Assembly: GCA_041497995.1 (NCBI GenBank)
Contig: JBGQHM010000244.1
Span: 1 to 10,327, forward strand
DNA length: 10,327 nucleotides
Direction: 5' to 3'
From: DATKMS01 sp041497995
GTDB taxonomy: Bacteria; Desulfobacterota; Binatia; HRBIN30
Part shown: positions 1 to 7,310 of the stretch, in pieces
Numbering within the stretch: the stretch's first letter is position 1
Layout of the letters: every line of letters starts with the position of its first letter
Notes under the pieces: model-generated
Seen by the model: only the letters and a program-made list of their open reading frames with translations
The model's database searches: none
Told to the model about the DNA's origin: nothing
Program-made: the position numbers and the translations under genes

Positions 1-2751
1 AAGGCTTGCACAGACGTCAGCGAGGCCGGCGATTGCAGCCAGCCAGAAGGTGTCGCGCGGCAGCGCCGCGAAGTCATCGGCCGCCAGCGCGTCGAACACG
101 CCGCGCGCCTCGGATTCCTTGTCCAGTTCCGTGCAGATCACGGCCAACGCCGCACGCCACGCCGGCAGCGTGGGGTACTGTGCAATGAACGCACGGGCAA
201 CGTCTTCGAGCTCGGCCATGCGCCCTTGCTCCCGCCGCAGCCCGAACATCTGCATGGCGAAGATGCGCGTGACGTTCTCGTTGTGGGCCCGCTGCCCGAT
301 GGCGAGCGTCTCTTGCGAGAGACCTTCGCTGTCGTCGAAGCGCCCATCGAGGAAGGCGCGCAACGCCTCGAAGCTACGCACGTACCACACGTAGTACGGC
401 TGGCGCAGCTCGTCGGCGAGCCGAGTACACGCCGCCTGCGCTTCACTGGCGTCCGGCAGCGCACCACCTTCCAACAGATCCATGAATCGGAAGCGGTGGG
501 CGTGAAACTGCATCTCTTTGTCGCGCGCCGCGCTCGCCAGCCGCAGCATCTGTGTAGCCGACTGCAGACGCTCGTCGAGGCGATCAGGACCCCAGATGGC
601 CCAGTGCCGACTGTAGAGTGCCGTGATCTGCGCGGCCCGGTCGCCAAGGCGCCGCGCCATCGTCACCGCGCCGCGGCTCAGCGCGTCGCGGCGGGGCATC
701 GAACCGGGCACGTTGTAGAGGGCGATCGCCAGCCGAGCCTGCACGCGGACTCGCAACGCGCTCTCCGCTTCACCGAGTTGGTGCAGCGCCTCGTCCAACA
801 TCTCAATCAGCACCGGATCGCGGACGCCGATCTCGAAGCCGCGCAGGGCGTCGCCGTAGCCCAGCGCGGCGCGGGCGAACCAGTCCCGTAAGCGCAAGCG
901 TCGGGCGATGGTCGCCGCCTCTCGAAAGCTCTCCCGGGCCCGTGCGACGGCGCCCGCCTTCCATTGGCTATCACCGAGGGCAACGAGCACTTCGCAGCGC
1001 CGGCGTTCATCGCCGGAACCGGACGCCAGGACGTGCAGGGCGGCCTCGAAGTGCTCGACGGCCGCCTCGTACGCCAGCTGCAGCGCGGCGCGTTCGCCCG
1101 CCTGTACGGCATAGCGCAGTGCCTTCGCCTGCGTACCGAGGGGTGCGGCTTGCAGGAAGTGGTACGCCAGCGTTGTAACGTGCGGTCCACGATCGGCGCG
1201 TTGTATGGTTTCGATGGCTTCGCCAACCTGCAGATGCAGCCGCGCACGATCGGCGGCGGGCAGCGCCGCGCGCACCGTCTCACAGACGAGGGCGTGTGCG
1301 AAGCGGTACCGCCCGACCGCTTGGGGGACAGGTTCGACAATCCGGGCCTTGGCGGCTTCATCGAGGAGCGGCAGCAGGTCCGTCGCATGCCGCCGGTCAC
1401 CGCGTGCGCGTTGGACAGTGCGGACGTCAAACTCGCGTCCGATGACTGCCGCGAGATGCAGTGCTTGCTGACACGGCACGGACAGCCGCTGCATGCGGCG
1501 GGCGATCGCCTCGCGCACCGTCTGCGGGATGGCGAGAGGCGCCGAGGCGGCACCGTGCAGCGCCGCGCCTTCGGCGGCCAGCAGCCGGACAATCTCGGTG
1601 ACGAAGAACGGATTGCCCTCGGTCTCGCCGTACACTGCGGCCACCAGCGTATCGGTGAGGGTGATGCCGGCGGTATCGCTGATGAAGCGGGTCACTTCGG
1701 GTGCGCTGAGTCCGCTGAGACTGATGCGCCGGCAATGGTCGAGGCGTCCCAACTGGGCGAGGCATTCGCTCAGCGCGACCGATGCGCCCGGCTCTGCTTC
1801 GCGGCAGGTGGCAATCACGAGCAGCCGCGCATCGCCGATCTCCTGCGCCAGGAACTGCAGCAACCGCAGCGACGGCGGATCGGCCCAGTGCAGGTCGTCG
1901 ATGAGCACCACCAGCGGCTCACGCGCTGCCGCGCCGCGCATGAACGTCGTGTAGCTGTCGAAGAGGCGGAAGCGGGCCTGCTCCGGCTCCAGCGCCGGCG
2001 GGTGCGGCAGGTCGGGCAAGCGCTCGCCTACCTCGGCAACGACCTGGGCGATGGCGGAGGCGCCGGCTCCCATCGCAGCACGGATGGTCGCCGCATCGCG
2101 GTGGCGCACGTACGCGCGCGTCACCTGAATCCACGGCCAGAAGGCCGGAGCGCCCTCGCCCTCGTGGCAGCGACCCACCAGCACCCTGGCGCCTCGCTGC
2201 TGGGCGATAGCGGCCAATTCGTCGGCAGTGCGGGTCTTGCCGATGCCCGGCTCGCCGAGGAGCAGCACGACCCGGCCGTGCCCGGCGAGGGCCTCTTCGA
2301 ACTCGGCGTTCAGCGTCGCCATCTCACGGACGCGGCCGACAAAATGAGTCCTGAGTGCGGAGGTCTGTGTGCGCAGCGCTGAGTGCTGAGTGCTGACCGC
2401 TGCGGGCCGAACTTCCGCGACGAAGCGGTAGCCGCGGCCGTGGAGGGTCTGGATGAAGTGCTGCCGCCTGCCATCGTCGCCGAGCGCCTTGCGGGCGGCG
2501 CGGACGCAGTAAGTCAGCGCCGAGTCGGTGACGAACTCGTCGGGCCAGAGCTGCGCGAATAACTCGTCCTTGGGAATGACCTGGTCCCCATGCGCGACGA
2601 AATAGCAGAGCAGATCGAAGACCTGCGGCTCGACCGGCACTTGGACACCACGACGACGAAGCTCGAAGCGAGTTCGGTCGAGCTCGAAATCCGCAAAATT
2701 GTACGTCTGGGAGCCGCTCACGGCTCCTGTTGCCCCCACCACCCGAGGCAT
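1..2751 (-). CDS. Winged-helix / AAA-STAND ATPase / TPR-like transcriptional regulator (3' end outside window)
   Basis: Single open frame with no stop from ATG at 2751 to the left edge (917 codons; the C-terminus is missing). Residues 17-114 form an OmpR/PhoB-type winged helix, with recognition-helix region SALTYCVRAARKALGD and wing IQTLHGRGYRF. Residues 137-about 350 are an AAA_16/STAND ATPase: FVGR entry motif, Walker A GEPGIGKT (166-173), Walker B LIDDLHWAD (283-291), plus the family-typical CHEGEGAPAFWPW. The rest is Ala/Leu/Arg-rich and helical, including a YRFAHALVCETV motif and TPR-like repeats. There is no receiver domain or membrane segment, so it is probably a cytoplasmic DNA-binding ATPase that senses a ligand or partner through its C-terminal part. 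The start is set by GGGGA at 2760-2764 (complement), 8 nt before ATG; an in-frame GTG at 2766 is the alternative, and TGA at 2787-2785 bounds the frame. It is divergent from the secreted-protein gene at 2864. The ligand is unknown. Confidence 0.9.
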   Translation of the reverse strand, partial: MPRVVGATGAVSGSQTYNFADFELDRTRFELRRRGVQVPVEPQVFDLLCYFVAHGDQVIPKDELFAQLWPDEFVTDSALTYCVRAARKALGDDGRRQHFIQTLHGRGYRFVAEVRPAAVSTQHSALRTQTSALRTHFVGRVREMATLNAEFEEALAGHGRVVLLLGEPGIGKTRTADELAAIAQQRGARVLVGRCHEGEGAPAFWPWIQVTRAYVRHRDAATIRAAMGAGASAIAQVVAEVGERLPDLPHPPALEPEQARFRLFDSYTTFMRGAAAREPLVVLIDDLHWADPPSLRLLQFLAQEIGDARLLVIATCREAEPGASVALSECLAQLGRLDHCRRISLSGLSAPEVTRFISDTAGITLTDTLVAAVYGETEGNPFFVTEIVRLLAAEGAALHGAASAPLAIPQTVREAIARRMQRLSVPCQQALHLAAVIGREFDVRTVQRARGDRRHATDLLPLLDEAAKARIVEPVPQAVGRYRFAHALVCETVRAALPAADRARLHLQVGEAIETIQRADRGPHVTTLAYHFLQAAPLGTQAKALRYAVQAGERAALQLAYEAAVEHFEAALHVLASGSGDERRRCEVLVALGDSQWKAGAVARARESFREAATIARRLRLRDWFARAALGYGDALRGFEIGVRDPVLIEMLDEALHQLGEAESALRVRVQARLAIALYNVPGSMPRRDALSRGAVTMARRLGDRAAQITALYSRHWAIWGPDRLDERLQSATQMLRLASAARDKEMQFHAHRFRFMDLLEGGALPDASEAQAACTRLADELRQPYYVWYVRSFEALRAFLDGRFDDSEGLSQETLAIGQRAHNENVTRIFAMQMFGLRREQGRMAELEDVARAFIAQYPTLPAWRAALAVICTELDKESEARGVFDALAADDFAALPRDTFWLAAIAGLADVCASL
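2344..2397. repeat. Degenerate heptamer (GAGTGCT)n tract inside the regulator gene
   Basis: A 7-bp unit GAGTGCT is tandemly repeated, clearest at 2378-2396 (GCTGAGTGCTGAGTGCTGA) and again, degenerate, at about 2344-2358 (GAGTCCT GAGTGCG GAG). On the minus strand it encodes the linker between the winged helix and the ATPase (residues 119-136). Because 7 is not a multiple of 3, three DNA units give one 7-residue peptide period, visible as QHSALRT followed by QTSALRT. Confidence 0.7.
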
Positions 2752-2759
2752 ACCACAGA

Positions 2760-2798
2760 TCCCCACGATTTCCCCACCAAATCCTCAGGAACTCCTCG
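2760..2798 (+). promoter_or_regulatory. Four tandem 11-bp direct repeats (TCCYCA-N5), candidate winged-helix operator
   Basis: Half-sites TCCCCA (2760), TCCCCA (2771), TCCTCA (2782) and TCCTCG (2793) are spaced exactly 11 bp apart in the divergent promoter region. Positions 2770-2788 are identical to 7055-7073. OmpR/PhoB-family winged helices characteristically bind head-to-tail direct repeats with 11-bp spacing, and the divergent gene encodes such a domain. The array lies 9-47 bp upstream of the regulator ATG and 66-104 bp upstream of the ATG at 2864. The first half-site doubles as the regulator's Shine-Dalgarno sequence on the other strand, so that unit alone is ambiguous. Binding is inferred. 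Confidence 0.5.
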
Positions 2799-2806
2799 CG
2801 CATTTC

Positions 2807-2812
2807 TATGTA
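2807..2812 (+). promoter_or_regulatory. Possible -10 element of the promoter for the gene at 2864
   Basis: TATGTA lies 8 bp after the last 11-bp half-site. The -35 position (about 2784-2789, CTCAGG) does not resemble TTGACA and falls inside the repeat array. That is the arrangement of activator-dependent PhoB-type promoters, where the box replaces the -35. A hexamer this loose occurs often by chance. Confidence 0.25.
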
Positions 2813-2850
2813 GACCAGTGCTCTGGTGTCGTCGCCCTCACGGGGAGGCA

Positions 2851-2856
2851 GAGGAG
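2851..2856 (+). promoter_or_regulatory. Ribosome binding site for the gene at 2864
   Basis: GAGGAG with a 7-nt spacer (ACGTCGT) precedes ATG at 2864. This selects 2864 over the in-frame ATG at 2699, which would lie antisense within the 5' end of the regulator gene and put 55 residues in front of the signal peptide. Confidence 0.75.
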
Positions 2857-2863
2857 ACGTCGT

Positions 2864-4195
2864 ATGGACAAGGAACGATGTGTAGCTCACGACTGGTGGC
2901 GGCCTCTCGGCACACACTTTCTGCAGCTGTTGATTGTAGGGCCGGCGTTCCTCCTCGCCCTCAGCTCGCAGGGTTCGGCGACGGTCACCGGCGATTGCAA
3001 CGGTGACCTCGAGGTCACCGTCGATGAGATCATCCGCGGCGTGAACATCGCGCTCGGGAACGCGGCGATCAGCCAGTGCCTGAGCCTTGACGCGAACGGC
3101 AACGGCGAGGTCACGGTCGACGAGTTGATTCTCGCCGTCAACGCCGCGCTGGGCGCCGGTCCGGCACCAACACCAACGATCACGTCAACCAGGATCGACG
3201 CGGCTGCGGTCGCCAGCACCGCAGCCGGGATCACCAACGTGATGCCGAGCATCCCGGCCGTGGTGACCGCCCTGGTCAGCGGGTTTACGTTAGGTGGTGT
3301 CGCCGGCGACAGCGCAGCACTGAGCGCTGGCCTCGGTGGGAGCGCCGGCAGCTGCCCACTCGGCGGCCAAGCCACAAGCGTCTGCACGGGCAAGGGCACC
3401 GTGACACTGGCGATCACCCTCTCGGACTGCTCGATTGCAACCGCAACTGGATCCACGACGTTCGGCGGGACGTTGAACCTCACTGGCCGGGGTAGGTGTC
3501 CAGACCTCTTCTTCCCACCGTTCACCGCAACCGCCGATGTGCGGGCGACGTTCAAGGATCAACTTGCTCGGCGAGGCCAATCGGTCCGCGCCAACGTCAC
3601 CGGCACCATTACACCGCGGTTGGGTGGCAACTGCTTGGCGACAGCCGCGACGTTTGTGCTGACTGGAACATTGAGGAGTGAGCTCGCAGGTGGCGAAACC
3701 ACAAGCCTGATGCTGGATTCTACGAACATCGTCGGTGAGGTCACCACATTCAGCACGGAGTGCTTCCCGGTGGCGTATCGACTCGTCTTCGACGGACCCG
3801 CGACAATGAGCCAAGGGGCCGGGCAGAGCGACGGAGTCGGCCTGACCCTCCACAACCTTCAAATCTCCCAGGACACGGTCGGTCTGCCGTTTCGGACCAC
3901 GATCGACGGCGAGATCGATGCGGATTGCTTCGGCGGCGCAGTGACATTGGCGACTGAGCAGTCGCTCCTACAAGGCATTGACGGTGCCTGTCCGTCCGAC
4001 GGGCAAATTCTCCTCAGCAGAGGCGCGATGCAATCGCACCTCGCCTATCGGCCCGGCGGTGCAGTGGCCATCGAGGACGATGGAATGGGCGAAGTGGTCC
4101 TTCCCTCGTGTATGGACCCAGCCCTGCTTGCGTGCCTGCACTCTTCAAACCGCAGCGGCCGGCAGCGTGTCCAACCTCCAAGGACTGCCAACTGA
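2864..4195 (+). CDS. Secreted protein with N-terminal dockerin/EF-hand-like module
   Basis: 443 aa. The N-terminus has a signal peptide: hydrophobic LLIVGPAFLLAL at 22-33 and probable cleavage after GSA (A39). The mature protein opens with two calcium-loop-like segments: DCNGDLEVTVDE (44-55) and DANGNGEVTVDE (76-87). They are separated by a helix-like IIRGVNIALG, and C45 and C72 could form a disulfide. This is the dockerin type I/EF-hand pattern, here placed at the N-terminus. A short Pro-Thr linker follows, then about 340 residues rich in Thr, Gly and Val with scattered cysteines, probably beta-sandwich, in a family I do not recognise; it ends near GEVVLPSCMDPALLAC. There is no catalytic motif and no membrane or sortase anchor. 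The start is set by GAGGAG at 2851. The next gene begins 20 nt downstream, so the two are probably co-transcribed. Likely extracellular or periplasmic; function unknown. Confidence 0.85.
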   Translation: MDKERCVAHDWWRPLGTHFLQLLIVGPAFLLALSSQGSATVTGDCNGDLEVTVDEIIRGVNIALGNAAISQCLSLDANGNGEVTVDELILAVNAALGAGPAPTPTITSTRIDAAAVASTAAGITNVMPSIPAVVTALVSGFTLGGVAGDSAALSAGLGGSAGSCPLGGQATSVCTGKGTVTLAITLSDCSIATATGSTTFGGTLNLTGRGRCPDLFFPPFTATADVRATFKDQLARRGQSVRANVTGTITPRLGGNCLATAATFVLTGTLRSELAGGETTSLMLDSTNIVGEVTTFSTECFPVAYRLVFDGPATMSQGAGQSDGVGLTLHNLQISQDTVGLPFRTTIDGEIDADCFGGAVTLATEQSLLQGIDGACPSDGQILLSRGAMQSHLAYRPGGAVAIEDDGMGEVVLPSCMDPALLACLHSSNRSGRQRVQPPRTAN

Positions 4196-4215
4196 TCGTG
4201 TGCGACCGAGCAGCT

Positions 4216-7035
4216 ATGCAGTTTGGCGCGTCCCCACTCCGCTCTCGAAGGCTCGGTGCAATAGTGTGCAGTGGGCTGCTGCTGGCAAACAGCGCCGCCG
4301 CACAGATCGCATTCCCGCGCGGCGATGCGGATTGTAGCGCGCAGCTGTCTGCGGTCGATCTGGTTGCAGCCGTACGCGGCGCCGGGGGCGCCAGCCTGTG
4401 CGGCAACGACGACTGCGACCGCGACGGCGCCGTCACGCCCGCCGACCTCACGTGCGCGGTCGGTTGCCTCTTCGGCACCTGCCCGACGCCACCCAACGCG
4501 CCGCGCATCACGGGCGTCGTCGCCGACAGCGCGCCGAGCATCGTGCCCTTGTCCGTGATTCGCATCACCGTCGACAACCTGGGCTCCGCGGAACGGCTCA
4601 AGCGCGTGACCATCGGCGACGCCGAGGCACAGATTGTCGGGACACCGAACCCGGACGCCTTGAGTGTGTTGGTACCGAACATTGAGCCGGGGCCAGCAGA
4701 CGTGGTCGTGCATGACGGTGACCTGGCGGGGTTCCCATTCCCGATCACTGTGGCCGTGCCGGTTCCCATCGGGGTGCCTGATACTTTCGACGGCAGCCTC
4801 GACGCGCTCCATCAAGTCCTCGTCGGCCTTGGGTTGCTCGATCTTGACGGGGTCTACGGCGAGGACGCCGACGCGGTGCGCGACGCGCTCGCACGTCTTC
4901 GTAGCACGCTCGGAATCGCGCGCGCCGGGCTCGCTGCCGACCCGACGTTTACGCCAGAGGCGCGCGCGCAACTCGACGCTACTTTAGAGAGCTCGGGCCT
5001 TCCGGAGCGATTGCGCCAGCTGCTGGCCGACATCAACGCGATCCAATCGGGGGGGGCGGCGGCCGGCGCGGAAGGCGGTGGGGCAGCGATCGACCCCTTT
5101 ACGCTCATCGCCATCGCCTCCACCGCCATCGCGGCGATCGCGGGGCTGGCTAGCGGGGGGCTCGCTCTCGGCGCTGCTGCCGCGATCGCATCGGTGTTGG
5201 TGAATCTCGCAGCCACCCTGGGGTTGAACGCGGCCGGGGTCACCGCGCCGCCGAAGATCACCATCGCCGAATTCCAGTCCCGGAGCGGCGACCTAGTTCT
5301 CAGGGCGGTGGAGGGTGGCCCCGTCATCATCCACGGCGAGCGGTTGTTCTCGACGAACCTGATCATGCTGACGGCGAGCGGCGAGAAGGTGCTCAGTCCG
5401 GAAGCGTCCGACACCGGCGCGCTGCAGTTCCGGATCCCGCGTGGCGTCTACGGCGTGTGCGGCGCAGCGAACTTCTTTCTTCGCCAAACCGTACCGCCCT
5501 TTGGAGAGTCCAATCAAATTCGTCGGAGCATCACGCCGGAGCTGGCGCAAATCTCGCCTGAGCTTCCAGTTGTCCCAGACGACCAGTTGGTGCTCGAAGT
5601 GCGTGGTGCGACCGGGTGCAATCCCGTCGCACACTTTCACGGCAGCAAGGGCGAGAGCTTTGTACCGACCGAGTACCGCCTCCCAACACAAGAACGCGTC
5701 TTCGTTCCAGCCCTTCTACCGGGCGCGTACGAGCTCAGTCTGAAGGTGGGAACGGAGGAGACGGAATCTCTGCCCATAGACATCAGGAGCCTCGTGACGG
5801 GGCTCAAGGTCGAATGTGACCAGACCGACCTGCTGGTCTCGCCGGGAGCTCCTTTCTCCGCGGCATGCACGGCGCGGCCGCTGCCGCTCGGCGTCAAGGT
5901 TCCCATCCCTTTTCGAACCCTACGATGGAGCTCGTCTGACACCGGCACCGCCTCGGTGCAGGAGATGGCGGCGACCGAAGGGATCGGCCACGCCACGTTC
6001 AAGGCCGTGGCTCCTGGAACGACCAAGGCAACTGCGGCCTTGCCGCTGCTGAACCTCACGAGCAACGCAGTCAGCATCAGCGTGCGGGATGCGACCCCGC
6101 CCAGTGTCACACTGTCCGCGCCGGCTACCGCCGACCCGGATGCGTCGATCGCGGTGAGCGTCAGTGCCCGCGACAACGTGTTCGTCACACGCATCGTTCT
6201 TCACGCCACCGGCGACGCCACGAATGCTGAGCAAGAGTTTCCGTGCGCGCAGCTGGAAAAGACGTGTGCGAACGGGTTCACGGTCGGCCTGAAGTCGATG
6301 GGCACAGTCACCTTGGTCGCCGATGCGTTCGATGGGTTCGGAAACAAGGGCACCTCGAATGCGGTCACCGTGACGATCAATCCCCCGCCAGCCGACACCA
6401 AGCCGCCAGTCGTGATGATCACCGCTCCGCCCAACGGCGGCACCGTAAACGCCGGCGAAGCCGTTCAGGCGTCGGTACACGCCAGCGACAACCAGCCTGG
6501 CGACAGCGGCGTCCAACGCATCGTGATCGACGTCAGCGGCGACGCGCTGGTCGGTGCCGCGCATGATGACACGACGTTCCCGGCGGCGCTGCCCGACGCG
6601 ACCCGCATGGTGCCGTTTACCGTGAAGAGCGCCGCCGATCTCGCCAACGTCACCAACAAGAGCATCGCTATTACCGCTCAGGCCTTCGATGCGGCAGGCA
6701 ACATGGTGTCGCAAACCGCAACGGTCTCGGTGTTGGGTACACTCGACACGTGCGACGGTGGCATTCAGGCCGCCCCGCCCAGGGGATACATTGGCGACCC
6801 GGTCACGATCACCGTCGTGCTCGCCGGCCCGGCCGCGGCCCGAGTGGCGCGTGTCACGAGCACCAACCCCGGAGGCAATTTCGACCTACAACCGCAAGGT
6901 AACGCCACGTACACGGTCACGCTCTTCTACCAAGGCCAGGGGTTCCTGACGCTGAGCTTCACCGCATTCGACACCGACGGCCACACGCTGTGCTCTGGTT
7001 CGATCGGCCTCGAAGCGCTGGGCGATCACGGGTGA
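4216..7035 (+). CDS. Large secreted multidomain protein: dockerin-like, IPT/TIG, hydrophobic block, Ig-like domains
   Basis: 939 aa. Start chosen at ATG 4216 because it begins a clean signal peptide (arginines 9-12, hydrophobic core to about 25, cleavage after SAAA at A29). ATG 4108 in frame would overlap the previous gene by 88 nt and bury this signal. The Shine-Dalgarno is weak, which fits translational coupling to the gene ending at 4195. Order of domains: dockerin-like module (about 36-90; second loop DCDRDGAVTPAD, first loop degenerate); IPT/TIG-like sandwich (about 96-184); charged helical region (about 190-285); Ala/Gly/Ile-rich hydrophobic block (292-340); IPT-like region (about 345-528); BIG2-like domain (530-625); two Ig-like domains beginning TPPSVTLSAP and KPPVVMITAP (about 627-722 and 729-837); and a final beta-rich domain with two cysteines. 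Looks like a surface or exported binding/structural protein. No enzyme motif was seen. Domain family names come from pattern recognition. Confidence 0.85.
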   Translation: MQFGASPLRSRRLGAIVCSGLLLANSAAAQIAFPRGDADCSAQLSAVDLVAAVRGAGGASLCGNDDCDRDGAVTPADLTCAVGCLFGTCPTPPNAPRITGVVADSAPSIVPLSVIRITVDNLGSAERLKRVTIGDAEAQIVGTPNPDALSVLVPNIEPGPADVVVHDGDLAGFPFPITVAVPVPIGVPDTFDGSLDALHQVLVGLGLLDLDGVYGEDADAVRDALARLRSTLGIARAGLAADPTFTPEARAQLDATLESSGLPERLRQLLADINAIQSGGAAAGAEGGGAAIDPFTLIAIASTAIAAIAGLASGGLALGAAAAIASVLVNLAATLGLNAAGVTAPPKITIAEFQSRSGDLVLRAVEGGPVIIHGERLFSTNLIMLTASGEKVLSPEASDTGALQFRIPRGVYGVCGAANFFLRQTVPPFGESNQIRRSITPELAQISPELPVVPDDQLVLEVRGATGCNPVAHFHGSKGESFVPTEYRLPTQERVFVPALLPGAYELSLKVGTEETESLPIDIRSLVTGLKVECDQTDLLVSPGAPFSAACTARPLPLGVKVPIPFRTLRWSSSDTGTASVQEMAATEGIGHATFKAVAPGTTKATAALPLLNLTSNAVSISVRDATPPSVTLSAPATADPDASIAVSVSARDNVFVTRIVLHATGDATNAEQEFPCAQLEKTCANGFTVGLKSMGTVTLVADAFDGFGNKGTSNAVTVTINPPPADTKPPVVMITAPPNGGTVNAGEAVQASVHASDNQPGDSGVQRIVIDVSGDALVGAAHDDTTFPAALPDATRMVPFTVKSAADLANVTNKSIAITAQAFDAAGNMVSQTATVSVLGTLDTCDGGIQAAPPRGYIGDPVTITVVLAGPAAARVARVTSTNPGGNFDLQPQGNATYTVTLFYQGQGFLTLSFTAFDTDGHTLCSGSIGLEALGDHG

Positions 7036-7055
7036 GGCATGTCCCGTCGTTCAAT

Positions 7056-7083
7056 TCCCCACCAAATCCTCAGACGTTCCTCA
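7056..7083 (+). promoter_or_regulatory. Second array of 11-bp direct repeats (TCCYCA-N5)
   Basis: TCCCCA (7056), TCCTCA (7067) and TCCTCA (7078) are spaced exactly 11 bp apart. The core 7055-7073 (TTCCCCACCAAATCCTCAG) is identical to 2770-2788. Orientation is the same relative to the downstream secreted-protein gene. It starts 21 nt after the stop at 7035 and lies about 236-263 bp before the ATG at 7319, so a promoter here would give a long leader. Proposed to be bound by the winged-helix regulator encoded at 1-2751; inferred, not shown. Confidence 0.45.
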
Positions 7084-7143
7084 AGCAGTCGATGTCCACG
7101 GCGGTATCATGCGCGCGTCTGAATTAGGGCATGGAGTCTGGCA

Positions 7144-7305
7144 ATGGTCCTGGTGAAATCGGCAGAACAGCTTCAAGCATGCTGCTCACGGCAGCGAGCA
7201 CACCTTTACCGAACGAGCGTCGATGGCCGCGAAACGGGCGCGCCGCGGACGCTGGGAAATGAACGCGGCGACGCTGTCTCCGCGAGAATCGACACAGAGC
7301 GCTGA
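7144..7305 (+). CDS. Possible small ORF of 53 aa, doubtful
   Basis: ATG at 7144 is preceded by GGAG (7133-7136) with a 7-nt spacer, and the TGA at 7303-7305 touches the AAGGAG that serves the next gene, an arrangement compatible with translational coupling. The predicted peptide begins MVLVKSAEQLQACCSRQ and is Arg-rich and hydrophilic with no signal peptide, membrane segment or recognised motif. Third-position GC is modest compared with the neighbouring genes, which argues against a conserved gene. Most likely leader sequence, with a small chance of a real micropeptide. Confidence 0.2.
   Translation: MVLVKSAEQLQACCSRQRAHLYRTSVDGRETGAPRTLGNERGDAVSARIDTER
7216..7253. other. GC-rich imperfect inverted repeat
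   Basis: AGCGT (7216-7220) and CCGCG (7227-7231) pair with CGCGG (7244-7248) and ACGCT (7249-7253), leaving a 12-nt loop and a one-sided 6-nt bulge. It has no T-run, so it is a poor terminator. It lies in the leader before the gene at 7319. Such hairpins arise readily by chance in GC-rich DNA. Confidence 0.25.
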
Positions 7306-7310
7306 AGGAG
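7305..7310 (+). promoter_or_regulatory. Ribosome binding site for the gene at 7319
   Basis: AAGGAG with an 8-nt spacer (ACGGTATC) before ATG at 7319. It supports this start, which also opens a signal peptide. Confidence 0.8.

Noticed and set aside
226..891. 221-codon open frame on the plus strand
   Set aside because: Antisense to the continuous regulator frame; no motif and no ribosome binding site.
964..2382. 472-codon open frame on the plus strand
   Set aside because: It is antisense to the regulator, whose minus frame shows an unmistakable Walker A, Walker B and winged helix. The plus translation has no coherent domain; long antisense frames are expected at this GC content.
4108..4215. 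Upstream ATG extending the 939-aa protein by 36 residues
   Set aside because: It would overlap the previous gene and hide a clean signal peptide that starts at 4216.
4045..4971. 308-codon minus-strand frame
   Set aside because: Overlaps the end of one secreted-protein gene and the signal peptide and dockerin-like start of the next; no recognisable protein.
7028..7047. ACGGG...CCCGT inverted repeat just after the stop at 7035, as a terminator
   Set aside because: Only 5 bp of stem, a 10-nt loop and no T-run; too weak to call.
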